This document shows, in pieces, positions 1 through 8,548 of a DNA stretch of 36,534 nucleotides. A model generated the notes under the pieces. The model was given only the letters and a program-made list of their open reading frames with translations. It had not been told where the DNA came from and did not search any database. Position 1 is the first letter of the stretch, and each line of letters opens with the position of its first letter. A program made the position numbers and the translations under genes. The DNA comes from Deltaproteobacteria bacterium (GTDB lineage: Bacteria; Bdellovibrionota; Bdellovibrionia; Bdellovibrionales; JAMPXM01). The stretch covers positions 1-36,534 of the forward strand of contig JAFLCB010000020.1 of assembly GCA_017302795.1 (NCBI GenBank), given 5' to 3'.

Positions 1-2
1 AA

Positions 3-116
3 AACGACATCGACCCGCGCTCATTTATTTTACTAAGCCTTCAGAAAGTCGCCGCCGGCGAAGAACTCGAAACGCCGATCGAACTAGCCCGCCGCCTTCG
101 TCAACACGCGAATTAG
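3..116 (+). CDS. C-terminal end of an unidentified protein (5' partial)
   Basis: The frame is open from the window edge to a TAG at 114-116 and gives 37 residues ending LARRLRQHAN. The composition (charged, helical, no low complexity) looks like a real C-terminus, but too little is present to name a family. The next ORF (HEMEH protein) is in exactly the same frame after this TAG, and the codons between 117 and 167 also read like protein. The TAG may therefore be a nonsense change or a recombination/assembly boundary rather than a normal gene end. Confidence 0.45.
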   Translation, partial: NDIDPRSFILLSLQKVAAGEELETPIELARRLRQHAN

Positions 117-167
117 GCAGGGGTTACATTCGAAGCGAGTGCTGCTGAAGTTTCTCTCCCTGAGGAC

Positions 168-683
168 TTGAGATTTACTGCAACGTCTTACGCGTCGATC
201 GTCCATGAAATGGAACACAACATCAATATCGATGCTCTAGAGACATCAGACCGCAGAACGGTATGGCTGTACCTTTTCAAATACTTCTATACACCGGCAC
301 CGAAATTTGTGGATGAACTTTCTGCAATGAAAGCCGAATGGGAATTTCTGCACAACATACCCAAGTTTGATCGAATGGCCGCGGTAGGGACTCTGAGCAA
401 AGTCGGATTGAGTAAAACCCATGAACGAATGTATCGAGATATGCTTGAAGCCGCAGATCTTCCACTCGAAGAATATCTGAAGTTTCAGCACGATTCGGGA
501 AGATACGGCTTCTTTGGCGTCGCTCTAAATACGGTGAACACCTACGCGATGACTTCGCCTCTTGCTGTACTGCCGCCGGTCCTCGCTATCTCGGGCTATA
601 AATGGGCTTGTGAAAAATGCGAAAACACCGGCGGCGAGTTTGGACGGTTCGCGTGCGAGATCACTTGCGCCGAACCGAAGTAA
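168..683 (+). CDS. Hypothetical protein with HExxH zincin motif, probably 5'-truncated
   Basis: This is a 171-residue product if read from the TTG at 168. It contains a textbook HExxH motif (HEMEH, residues 13-17), the zinc-binding helix of zincin metallopeptidases. The motif is almost at the N-terminus, with no room for the usual upstream domain. No convincing start exists: the only purine-rich stretch (GAGG at 162-165) is 2 bases from the TTG. The frame stays open and coding-like back to 117, where a TAG separates it from the preceding partial ORF. A hydrophobic stretch lies near residues 125-145 and the C-terminal tail has four Cys. It may be the remnant of a larger secreted or membrane peptidase. 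The third zinc ligand is not obvious and I do not recognise the family. Confidence 0.55.
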   Translation: MRFTATSYASIVHEMEHNINIDALETSDRRTVWLYLFKYFYTPAPKFVDELSAMKAEWEFLHNIPKFDRMAAVGTLSKVGLSKTHERMYRDMLEAADLPLEEYLKFQHDSGRYGFFGVALNTVNTYAMTSPLAVLPPVLAISGYKWACEKCENTGGEFGRFACEITCAEPK

Positions 684-960
684 TTCAGATTGAGATATAA
701 CCTGTGGCATTTCTTCCGGTATCTTTCATCCAGATTGCGTTGTTACAGATTGAATTCAAGGTTGCGAACAGTTCATAATCTCCTGTGTTTTGGTTGCGGC
801 GTGATTAGAATTTCGAACTGAGTATGATCGATCGCCTGTCGATCAACTCTTGCGATACCAGTCTCGCGCGATACCCGTCGTCGAAAACAGATTTCGGACA
901 TTTCTTAAAATTAACTTTTGAATTTCGATTTTTATTGACGGAGGTTTTGTTCGCTTTTTG

Positions 961-990
961 AAAGTGTCAATCGATTTGTCGACACACTTT
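961..990. promoter_or_regulatory. Inverted repeat AAAGTGT-N16-ACACTTT
   Basis: Perfect 7-base arms, AAAGTGT at 961-967 and ACACTTT at 984-990, flank a 16-base spacer. It lies just after an AT-rich region and about 165 bases before the HNH start. It could be an operator or an RNA stem. There is no T-tract after it, so it is not an obvious terminator. Confidence 0.35.
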
Positions 991-1128
991 ACACACGCTG
1001 ATTGAACGAACCGAGAGACGCCTATTCAGCGAGCTGCAGAGATCGGTCGCGTTCCTCCGCGGCTGACTTTTATGGACCTCACGGCGCAGATTTATGGGCG
1101 AAAAATCGGTCGCGAAAAACTGATGATA

Positions 1129-1153
1129 AAACCTCCTTATCCAAGGGAGGTTT
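1129..1153 (+). promoter_or_regulatory. Hairpin that sequesters the HNH gene ribosome binding site
   Basis: AAACCTCC (1129-1136) is perfectly complementary to GGAGGTTT (1146-1153), which contains the Shine-Dalgarno GGAGG for the ATG at 1156. The stem can extend by a T-G and a T-A pair, leaving a loop of about five bases. In RNA this would hide the ribosome binding site, so translation may need the stem to be opened. Confidence 0.55.
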
Positions 1154-1155
1154 CT

Positions 1156-2118
1156 ATGCTTGCACTTTCAAACGACAATTTGATCACGGCCGTTCGCTCA
1201 CTTGTGAAAGAAGAACGGCGAATCACCCGAGCGATTTTAGATCATATCAATGAGGTCGCCAGGCGCAGACTTTACGCCGATCTTGGTTTCTCCTCGATCT
1301 TCGATTGGTTAGTCAAAGACCTCGGCTATAGCGAATCGGCAGCCTATCGCAGGATGCAAGCCGCGAGGATTTTGCGAGCTGTCCCAGATGCGGCCGGCAA
1401 ATTAGAATCGGGAGCGCTCGGTCTCACCGTGCTCTCAAAAGTTCAGACCTTTATTCGAGCCGACGAAAAGCGGACCGGCCAGAAAATGTCGATCCAAGAA
1501 AAAACCGAAATTTTGACAAAAGTAGAATCATGTTCAGGCCGCGAAGCCGAACATCGATTGGCTCAGCACTTTCCCGAATTGGCCTCGCAATTTCCAGGCG
1601 GATTAGCTCCTAAAGAAAAGGTTCGTGCGATCAGCGAGGATCAAGTCAGCGTGCAGGTGACCTTCACTCGAGAGCAATTCGAAAAGCTAAAACGAATTCA
1701 AGAGCTGCTTTCACACACGCACATCGGCTCATCAAACGCTGAATCATTAGATGCCGCGATGGATGTTTTTCTTGAGAAAAAAGATCCGCTCAAAAGAATC
1801 GTCAAGCCCCGTGCGGCGCCATGCGACACCGCTGCGGAAACGGAAATGCCTTCGACAAAACCCGCACACTCACTAAAGCCGTCGACCCGAAACACGGTGC
1901 TGAGAAAATCCGGTGGTCAGTGCGAGTATCGTGAAACAAAGATGGGTCATCGATGCGCGAACCGCCATTTTCTAGAGGTCGATCACATTCAGCCTCGAGC
2001 CCTCGGTGGAACGAATGTGCCTGATAACCTCAGAGTCCTTTGTCGCACGCACAATCTATTGGTCGCAGAACGGGCATTTGGTCGGGAAAAGATCGAGGCG
2101 TTCCGGCGCCGGATGTAA
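1156..2118 (+). CDS. HNH endonuclease of the family repeated in Bdellovibrio-like genomes
   Basis: The 320-residue product is a predicted DNA nuclease. Residues about 1-150 are a helical N-terminal domain (ITRAILDHINEVARRRLYAD, later DLGYSESAAYRRM) typical of a paralogous family in Bdellovibrionota. The middle (about 215-275) looks like a flexible linker. The C-terminal HNH domain (about 250-318) has CEYR, a VDHIQP core, GGTNVPDNLRVLC and a final RTHN, which provide the metal-binding His/Asp/Asn set. The ATG at 1156 is preferred over upstream in-frame starts because GGGAGG lies 5 bases before it. The gene stands alone with no methyltransferase partner, so a restriction role is not supported. 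The family's biological role is unknown. A selfish or recombination-linked function is possible. Confidence 0.8.
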   Translation: MLALSNDNLITAVRSLVKEERRITRAILDHINEVARRRLYADLGFSSIFDWLVKDLGYSESAAYRRMQAARILRAVPDAAGKLESGALGLTVLSKVQTFIRADEKRTGQKMSIQEKTEILTKVESCSGREAEHRLAQHFPELASQFPGGLAPKEKVRAISEDQVSVQVTFTREQFEKLKRIQELLSHTHIGSSNAESLDAAMDVFLEKKDPLKRIVKPRAAPCDTAAETEMPSTKPAHSLKPSTRNTVLRKSGGQCEYRETKMGHRCANRHFLEVDHIQPRALGGTNVPDNLRVLCRTHNLLVAERAFGREKIEAFRRRM

Positions 2119-2443
2119 TCTGTAGCAAACGGTCATCAATTAAACGACCTCGAGCGAAGAGCGCCTCGGAAGCATTCCCTTATTTTATTTTCTACGTTTT
2201 CTTTTTAGAGCGAAGACGAAGGTGGTTCGGGTAAATTATATGTTATTTAACCATTAGCTCACACGACGCCGACTCTCTGCGAGGCTTAAATAACTGGCAT
2301 TGCTTGTGATTCCAGGACCTCGGTCGAGTTTGAATGGTTTGCGTCAGTCGGGGGATGTGCGGACGTCAGTCTGGGTAGTATCCTGGACTGAGGTTGTCGC
2401 GACTAACTGAAATCTTTCATTTCCGGCAGGCTCTGAGGTCCCC
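2119..2443 (+). other. Intergenic region and structured leader of tldD
   Basis: No gene is visible in these 325 bases. The first half is AT-rich (around 2185-2265) and may hold the terminator of the HNH gene (an imperfect GC-rich stem near 2146-2165 followed by T-rich sequence) and a promoter. The second half holds two nested inverted repeats, listed next, that place the tldD Shine-Dalgarno inside a possible long-range stem. Confidence 0.45.
2315..2441 (+). promoter_or_regulatory. Nested inverted repeats in the tldD leader
   Basis: The outer arms GGACCTC (2315-2321) and GAGGTCC (2435-2441) are perfectly complementary. The 3' arm contains the TGAGG that would serve as Shine-Dalgarno for the ATG at 2444. 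Inside lies a second stem: TCAGTC (2366-2371) pairs with GACTGA (2386-2391), extended by four more pairs (two of them G-U) around a six-base loop at 2376-2381. This is either chance or a structured regulatory leader that can mask the ribosome binding site. Confidence 0.4.
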
Positions 2444-3847
2444 ATGATTGATTTGCGTTCATTGAAGTCTGAATTTGCACCAGGCTCAGGCCCCAGCCGA
2501 GTCTACAGCGAACTTCGCTATCAGGACAATCGGGAGACACGGATTACTCTCACCAACGGACACCTAGAGACCAATGTGCAAGAAAGTTCGAGAGGTGTTT
2601 CCGCGCGGTCCTTTACCGGTGGATACTGGGGATTTTCGTCTTACTCAAATCCAACCAAGGACGCGCTTCATTCTGCCCTGAAAGAGGCCACCCGGAACGC
2701 AAAGTTTCTGACTAGTCGCTCGGGAAAAAGCAATAGTGAAATTGTCTATGCAGGTGTCATCAATTTCGAAAAAAGTTATGCGAGTCAGAAAACTCCGATG
2801 TCACCATCTATCTGGATCGAGTTGCTAAAGTCGCTCGATGCGACCATCGTAAAAAAATATCCCGATCTTCGTTCGCGAAGTCTTCGCCTTTGGTCTTTAG
2901 AAATCGAAAAACAGATTCTGACTTCCGATGGATCAGAACTGCATACGACGGTGCCACAATCCTTTTTTCAAGTATCGATGACTCGAGAATCGCCAACCGG
3001 CCCTGTTACGTTTTCGGACACTCGCGGTGGCTTAGGCGACTTGCAAGATTTTTTTCTCGCTGCGCCCGAATCCTTTGAAGGTTGGATTGATGAAATTCAC
3101 GAAATGACAGCGCGAAAAGCGGAAGGTGTTAGGCCCGAACCCGGGATGAAGGATGTCGTACTTGCTCCTGATCTCGCTGCCATTTTGATGCACGAAGCGG
3201 TTGGACATAGTGTAGAAGGTGATCTCATACAATCCGGTTCCATTTTGTGGGATAGACTGAAGCAAAAAGTCGCAAACCCAATTCTTTCGTTCGTCGACTT
3301 CGCTCATACCTACGAAGGCCTTCCATGCCCGCGCCCGGTGCATGTAGATGACGAAGGGATAGAAGCCGAGAACACAGTTATCATCGACAAAGGCGTGCTA
3401 AAGACTTTTCTCAACAACCGCGAGACGGCGGTACACTTTGAACAAAAACCTACTGGCCACGCGAGGGCGTATCAGTACTGTGACGAACCGCTGATTCGAA
3501 TGCGAAACACGGCGGTGCTGCCAGGGACCTCACGAATTGAGCACATGATCGCTTCAATTGAAGACGGGTATTATTTGATGAAAGCTGGTCGCGTGCAGGC
3601 AGACACGACTGGCGAGTTTCTTTTGCAGACAGGATCCGGATTTGAAATTAAAAGTGGAAAAATCGTGCGCGCCCTCCGCGACAGTTCTATTTGCGGCTTT
3701 GCCCTTGATTTTATGAACTCGATTTCCATGGTTGCCGATGAATTTCAGTGGGACACGTCCGGATACACGTGTCTGAAAAAGCAGTTGATGCCGGTCGGGT
3801 TAGGCAGTCCTGCGATCAAATGCAAAGTTCGAATAAGTGGTGATTGA
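2444..3847 (+). CDS. tldD: TldD-family metalloprotease (catalytic subunit)
   Basis: The 467-residue product is a member of the TldD/PmbA family, whose heterodimers cleave small or unfolded peptides inside a cavity, for example in microcin B17 and RiPP leader removal in enterobacteria. The zinc motif HEAVGH (HExxxH) is at residues 250-255, and a conserved Cys (C443, in a GYTCLKKQ context) matches the third zinc ligand near the C-terminus. Flanking family patterns are present (DVVLAPDLAAILMHEA, DTTGEFLLQTGSGFEI). Length is normal. The next gene starts at a TGATG junction, so the two subunits are translationally coupled. No RiPP precursor gene is evident nearby, so a general protein-turnover or unknown peptide role is more likely than a dedicated one. 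Confidence 0.9.
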   Translation: MIDLRSLKSEFAPGSGPSRVYSELRYQDNRETRITLTNGHLETNVQESSRGVSARSFTGGYWGFSSYSNPTKDALHSALKEATRNAKFLTSRSGKSNSEIVYAGVINFEKSYASQKTPMSPSIWIELLKSLDATIVKKYPDLRSRSLRLWSLEIEKQILTSDGSELHTTVPQSFFQVSMTRESPTGPVTFSDTRGGLGDLQDFFLAAPESFEGWIDEIHEMTARKAEGVRPEPGMKDVVLAPDLAAILMHEAVGHSVEGDLIQSGSILWDRLKQKVANPILSFVDFAHTYEGLPCPRPVHVDDEGIEAENTVIIDKGVLKTFLNNRETAVHFEQKPTGHARAYQYCDEPLIRMRNTAVLPGTSRIEHMIASIEDGYYLMKAGRVQADTTGEFLLQTGSGFEIKSGKIVRALRDSSICGFALDFMNSISMVADEFQWDTSGYTCLKKQLMPVGLGSPAIKCKVRISGD

Positions 3848-5145
3848 TGGAGCATTTAAATTTCGAATTTGTTAAAAAGGTGCTCACGCGGTTAAGTGCG
3901 TTGGGATTTGATAGTTCGGAAGCAGTCCTCGGAAACGAACATCTGACGGAAATGGAAGTCGATGTCAGTTCGATATCGCTCCTGCGAAATACAGAAAGTG
4001 ATTCACTCGTTTTGCGAGCCATTCAGGGCGGTCGATATGGAACTGTCAGTCTCTCGCAACTCGACGACAGTCGCCTTCAAATGGGAATTTCTAAACTTCA
4101 AGAGCAAGTGCAGTCGGCTCCCGTTGATTCTGCAAGGGCCTTTGCTCCGCAGCCCCTTGTTTCCACCAATGAAATGGGACCTCTCGAACCTATGCACTAT
4201 GCCATGCATAACAGCCTTTCGCGCTTTTTGTCCTCGGTAAGTGAGGCCTACCCTGAGTGTGTGTTAAAACAAGCACTGCTTCGGTATCATCGGACTCGCA
4301 GAATTCGCGTAAATTCCGTCGGACATGAAACTGACACCACCGAAGGGTACTACAGTTTTGGGGTTCGGTTTCTTTCAAAGAGAAATGGTAAAACCAGTCA
4401 AATTAATTTCAATGGTTCATGTGCTGCAGATCTCGATTCCGATCTCCTTGAATGGGGAGGAATTCGGCGCGCATTGGAAAGTTCAGTCCGAGAAATAAAC
4501 CTCACTCCCTTCCACGGTCGACTGCAGGGAAGAATGGTAATAGCACCAGAAGCCCTTTATATTTTAATGGGGCATTGGCTTTCGAACTTGCGAGACGAAA
4601 AGATTTTGTCGGGAATCAGCCCTTTCCGAAACTCCCTTGAACAGCCCGTGTGCTCCCCACTCATCACATTTGGAATTGAACCTCGAGGGCAAGGCTTCGC
4701 TCGACACGAGTTTTTGACCGACGACGGGTATGGCTCTGAACCATCGACGATTGTCGATAGCGGCAAACTAAAATCTTTTATGATCAGCGACTATGCTGCG
4801 CGAAAAACCTCGCTTCCGCGTGGGGAAAACTCTGGGTTGAATTGGGTTTTTGGCGCCGGAAAAACACCCCTGCACGAACTTTTTTCCGGTGTCGATAAGG
4901 GTTTAATGCTCGGTAGGATTTCCGGTGGTGTGCCCGCCGCCAATGGTGACTTCTCGGGAATCGCAAAGAATTCTTTTTTAATTGAGGGTGGCTATTTGAG
5001 CCGCCCCGTATCCGAGGCGGTTTTTTCCGGAAACATTTTCGAAATGTTCAATTCTATCACAGCTGTCTCAAAGGACCGGTCGAACGATGGAATCGCATTG
5101 ATTCCGTGGCTTGCGGTCGATGGCATGCGCGTCAAGGGCCGCTAG
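3847..5145 (+). CDS. pmbA: TldE/PmbA-family protein (non-catalytic partner of TldD)
   Basis: The 432-residue product has the TldD/PmbA fold but lacks HExxxH: the equivalent helix reads ALYILMGHWLSNL, with no Glu-metal site, as expected for the TldE/PmbA subunit. A C-terminal GGYLSRPVSEAVFSGNIFEM segment fits the family. The start ATG at 3847 shares one base with the tldD stop (TGATG), so TTG 3844 is unnecessary. It most likely forms a heterodimer with the upstream protein. It ends 9 bases before the convergent parvulin gene. Confidence 0.85.
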   Translation: MEHLNFEFVKKVLTRLSALGFDSSEAVLGNEHLTEMEVDVSSISLLRNTESDSLVLRAIQGGRYGTVSLSQLDDSRLQMGISKLQEQVQSAPVDSARAFAPQPLVSTNEMGPLEPMHYAMHNSLSRFLSSVSEAYPECVLKQALLRYHRTRRIRVNSVGHETDTTEGYYSFGVRFLSKRNGKTSQINFNGSCAADLDSDLLEWGGIRRALESSVREINLTPFHGRLQGRMVIAPEALYILMGHWLSNLRDEKILSGISPFRNSLEQPVCSPLITFGIEPRGQGFARHEFLTDDGYGSEPSTIVDSGKLKSFMISDYAARKTSLPRGENSGLNWVFGAGKTPLHELFSGVDKGLMLGRISGGVPAANGDFSGIAKNSFLIEGGYLSRPVSEAVFSGNIFEMFNSITAVSKDRSNDGIALIPWLAVDGMRVKGR

Positions 5146-5154
5146 GCTTTCGGC

Positions 5155-5424
5155 TTATGATTCACGAAGAATCAAATGGTAGCCGAATTTTGTGCGAACG
5201 GGACCAGAACGGCTTCCCGGTTTAAGAAGCTCCGCAGCTTCGCGAAAAGTTTCGTCGAGGCGATGGAGCTTTCCGGTGAGATCACCTAAGTCTCCTCCGG
5301 CTGATCGCGAGGAGCACAGCGAAAATTTCTCTGCGACCACCGAAAATTCTTCACCCGCGTCGAGCTTCCGTTCGAGATCGCGGGCTTCGTATTCATGTTG
5401 GACCAAGATGTGGCGGAGTCTCAT
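5155..5424 (-). CDS. Small parvulin-type peptidyl-prolyl isomerase
   Basis: The 89-residue product is a single parvulin (rotamase) domain. It shows RLRHILVQHEYEARDL at the start, FSVVAEKFSLCSSRSAGGDLGDL in the middle and GPVRTKFGYHLILRES at the end, which covers the whole PpiC-like fold. There is no signal peptide, so it should act in the cytoplasm on prolyl bonds, like E. coli PpiC (about 93 residues). Its start overlaps the 3' end of the RND pump gene by 32 bases, suggesting coupling and possibly a folding link to the pump, although the pump is membrane-bound and the link is only inferred. Confidence 0.85.
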   Translation of the reverse strand: MRLRHILVQHEYEARDLERKLDAGEEFSVVAEKFSLCSSRSAGGDLGDLTGKLHRLDETFREAAELLKPGSRSGPVRTKFGYHLILRES

Positions 5425-8400
5425 GTGGCTTGTTCCGTTCTAATTTCGACAACATTAAGTAGAGACATGGAACCACGAACAATGTGAAGACCGTGGAAAC
5501 AATCGTTCCTCCAATAATAGTAAGTCCCATTGGAGTTCGGGTCTCTTGCCCAATTGAATTTCCGATCGCCAAAGGAATCGCTGCGGCGACCGTCGCGACG
5601 GAGGTCATTAGAATCGGACGAAGTCGCACTGGGCAAGCGTTTAATAGAGCCTTCGTGACGTCTCGTTCTCCGCCTGCTCGCACGTGGTTGGTGAACTCGA
5701 CAAGCAGGATCGAGTTCTTTTTTGCAATCCCCATTAGTACGATAATGCCTATGAAGCTAAAAAGATTAAGCGAAACACCAAAGGCCCAAAGGATCAGAAG
5801 TGCACCGGTAATACTAAACGGTAGTGCCACTAGTACGGCAATCGGGTGAACAAAGGAATTGAATTGCGTTGCCAGAATCATGTAGGCGACCACGATGCCA
5901 AGGGTTAAAGCAACGAATAGACTCTTGAAACTTTCGGCCAGACCCGCGGCCGCGCCTTCAAGAGAGAAACGATATCCGGTAGGCAGCAGCTCGTTTGCAA
6001 TTGCTTGAGCGCGATTTAACACGCTTTGCTGGGACTGGCCCGTGGCCAAGTTTCCATAAACGCCTATCGAGCGTTGGCGATTGAGACGATTGATCGCCTG
6101 ATACGTTTGAGTTTCGGAAAATGTCACAAGGTTGGAAAGAGGGACTTGGTTCCCGTATTGATTTCTGACGTTGATTTTAGAAATGTCGGCTATGGATTTT
6201 ACTTTGTCATCGCGAAGTTTTATTCGGATATCGTAGCGTCTTCCGTCGCCAGTGAAGCGGCTGATTCGAGTTCCAGCGACCGTGGCGTTAAGCGTTTTTG
6301 CGACCGCATCAATTGAAACGCTATACTGCGCCATTTTTTCGCGATTAGGGCGAATAAGGAGCTCTGGGAATCCAAGCTTGAAGTCCGTATCTAGATCTTG
6401 AGTCAAACCCTCTTTGTTCAGGCGCTCCATCATCTCCGTCGCTTTTTCGTTGAGGATCTGAAGGTTCGGACCGCTAAGATTGAAGGACAAGGGAAACTGA
6501 CGGCCTGACGTTAGACCCCGTGCGGAGAGATCGCGAATGGAAAACCGCGCCCCCTTAACCTCCCGAAGTTTTCCTCGGATACGTTCCATGATTTCTAAGT
6601 GCGTTTGTTTTCTGGTTTCCCTCGGCTTCAAATAGGTCGGCAACGTCATTTGATTGACTTCCGAGTTCGGTCCACCTGCTCCGATGGAAACAAAGAAACG
6701 CTCTACATCGGGATCTTCGGCAAGAATCTTTTCAGCCAATATCGCTTGTGCTTGAGTGAATTCGAGAGAGGATCCGGGCTTGGTTTGTCCTGTAATAAAA
6801 AGGATATCTTGGTCTTGGCTGGGAACAAATTCTTTGTTCAGTCTTTGAAAGACAAATAGCGATGCGGCAAACAAGACCATCGAGACCAGTACCACGGACT
6901 TTGACCATTTGATGGTCCATTCCAAACGCCGCCGGTACCAGCTATTTACCTTGTCAAAAAGGTGGTCTAACTTCCGTTCCAGCGGCGAGATACCCTTTGA
7001 GGTCGATAGAAAAGCTGCTGCCCGCATCGGCGTGATCGTCACGGCCTCTAGCAGAGACAGTAAAACTGCTGCCGACATGGTGACGCCGAATTGGAAAAAG
7101 AATTTTCCAGTGATCCCATCCATAAATATGACGGGTAAAAACACGGCGACCACCGCAAGTGTTGCTGCTGTTGCAGCCGGAAGGATTTCAATAGAACCGT
7201 CGTAAGCTGCCTGCGCAGGCGATTTACCCATCCGGTGATGACGAACGATATTTTCTAGAAGCATGATGGCGTCGTCGACCACAATCGATATTCCAAGCGT
7301 CAGAGCTAGGAGAGAAAAAATATTGAGCGTAAAGCCCGCGAAATAAAGAATGATGAAAGTCCCAACGATCGAAGTGGGAATCGAAAACAAAATGTTGAGG
7401 GCTGCCTGAAAGCTTCCGAGGAAAAGAAAACAGATAACGATGGTTATGAGGCCTGCAACGAAGAGTTTTTCATAAGCTGTCTTAACCACTGCTTCAGTCG
7501 GCCGAGTGAAGTCGACATTGACGCGAAGGTCGTAGCCTTTTGCATTTAGAATAGGCCTTAAGGCTTCTATTTTTGCATGAACTGCTTTAGCAACTGCAAC
7601 TTCATTTCCCCCGCGCATTTTACGAACACTGATCGAGACAGCATCCTTGCCATTGACGCGAGCCAGTCGTCGGATGTCACTTAAACCGTCTTCGACTTCC
7701 GCTACATCACCAATTTTAATTACTGCGTCGTGAATCACGGATCCCGATCGACGGAGAATTCGGATCCCTTCAATTTCGTCAGGCGAAACGGCTTCTCCTA
7801 GCCAGCGAACTCGGCGTTCGGTTTTTCCGTCGGAAAACTGTCCAGCAGCTGTGTCCACGTGTTGAACAGTCACAGTGTCCACAAGGTCGGTCACTGTTAA
7901 ATCTCGGCGAGCAAGCTCTGCGAGGTTCGGCCAAATACGCAAGTTTCTTGACGAGAAACCGCCGATCGACACTTCGCCTATTTCAGGAATGAAGCGGAAT
8001 TGGTCGAGAACAAAGTCCTCAGCATAGGTCACGACTTCCCGAAGAGGTTTATCCGCAAAAATCGAAATGAACATGATGGGCGATTCTTCGGGGTTTTGCT
8101 TTCGAATGACCGGTGCATCAACACCCGGGGGAAGCCGAAGACTAGAAAGAGCCGCTTGAACTTCTTGAAGGGCGACGTCGATATCCCGATCGATATCGAA
8201 ATCGAGGGACACACTGCCGCCACCTTGGCGAACAGATGCTCGCATTTGTTTAATGCCTTCGATCGACAACAGCTGTTGCTCGATCGGGTCAACTAACTCC
8301 GCTTCTACGACCTCCGGTGCTGCTCCCTCGTAGGTGACGCTGACACTCAGGACCGGAAAGTCTACGTCTGGCAGTTGGCTGACGCCAAGTCTGTTGGCAA

Positions 8401-8518
8401 GGATCGCTCCGAACACGATCAGCGCGGACATCAGAATCCACGCAAAAACGGGACGACGAATTGAAATTGCAATCAAATCCATAGACTCATGGGACCTGAA
8501 GACGACCTTTTCGGTCAA
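5393..8518 (-). CDS. RND-family (HAE1/AcrB-type) efflux transporter
   Basis: The 1041-residue product is an inner-membrane proton-driven export pump. An N-terminal segment IRRPVFAWILMSALIVFGAI is followed by a porter domain, helix bundle, second porter domain and second bundle (12 helices expected). The proton-relay residues are present: the Asp pair in GISIVVDDAIMLLENI (about residue 415) and the Lys in MGIAKKNSILLVEF (about residue 930). The TTG at 8518 has GAGGA six bases upstream. ATG 8482 (MDLIAISIRRP) is an alternative. Unusually, no membrane-fusion (HlyD-like) or TolC-like gene is adjacent. The neighbours are a DUF454 protein 30 bases upstream and a parvulin overlapping its end. Substrate unknown. 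Confidence 0.93.
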   Translation of the reverse strand: MTEKVVFRSHESMDLIAISIRRPVFAWILMSALIVFGAILANRLGVSQLPDVDFPVLSVSVTYEGAAPEVVEAELVDPIEQQLLSIEGIKQMRASVRQGGGSVSLDFDIDRDIDVALQEVQAALSSLRLPPGVDAPVIRKQNPEESPIMFISIFADKPLREVVTYAEDFVLDQFRFIPEIGEVSIGGFSSRNLRIWPNLAELARRDLTVTDLVDTVTVQHVDTAAGQFSDGKTERRVRWLGEAVSPDEIEGIRILRRSGSVIHDAVIKIGDVAEVEDGLSDIRRLARVNGKDAVSISVRKMRGGNEVAVAKAVHAKIEALRPILNAKGYDLRVNVDFTRPTEAVVKTAYEKLFVAGLITIVICFLFLGSFQAALNILFSIPTSIVGTFIILYFAGFTLNIFSLLALTLGISIVVDDAIMLLENIVRHHRMGKSPAQAAYDGSIEILPAATAATLAVVAVFLPVIFMDGITGKFFFQFGVTMSAAVLLSLLEAVTITPMRAAAFLSTSKGISPLERKLDHLFDKVNSWYRRRLEWTIKWSKSVVLVSMVLFAASLFVFQRLNKEFVPSQDQDILFITGQTKPGSSLEFTQAQAILAEKILAEDPDVERFFVSIGAGGPNSEVNQMTLPTYLKPRETRKQTHLEIMERIRGKLREVKGARFSIRDLSARGLTSGRQFPLSFNLSGPNLQILNEKATEMMERLNKEGLTQDLDTDFKLGFPELLIRPNREKMAQYSVSIDAVAKTLNATVAGTRISRFTGDGRRYDIRIKLRDDKVKSIADISKINVRNQYGNQVPLSNLVTFSETQTYQAINRLNRQRSIGVYGNLATGQSQQSVLNRAQAIANELLPTGYRFSLEGAAAGLAESFKSLFVALTLGIVVAYMILATQFNSFVHPIAVLVALPFSITGALLILWAFGVSLNLFSFIGIIVLMGIAKKNSILLVEFTNHVRAGGERDVTKALLNACPVRLRPILMTSVATVAAAIPLAIGNSIGQETRTPMGLTIIGGTIVSTVFTLFVVPCLYLMLSKLERNKPHETPPHLGPT

Positions 8519-8548
8519 TCGAAGTCCTCGGAAAGTTGTAATAAAACC

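Larger units (their letters stand above)
684..1155 (+). other. Non-coding stretch upstream of the HNH gene
   Basis: There is no convincing gene in these 472 bases. Short ORFs on both strands lack coding character and start signals. The middle (about 895-960) is AT-rich. Two inverted repeats are visible: 961-990 and the ribosome-binding-site hairpin at 1129-1153, both listed separately. The length and AT-rich core would fit a promoter plus a long untranslated leader for the HNH gene, or a decayed remnant. Confidence 0.5.

Noticed and set aside
1002-1253. Small gene upstream of and overlapping the HNH gene
   Set aside because: Overlaps the HNH start in another frame, has no Shine-Dalgarno and a random-like composition.
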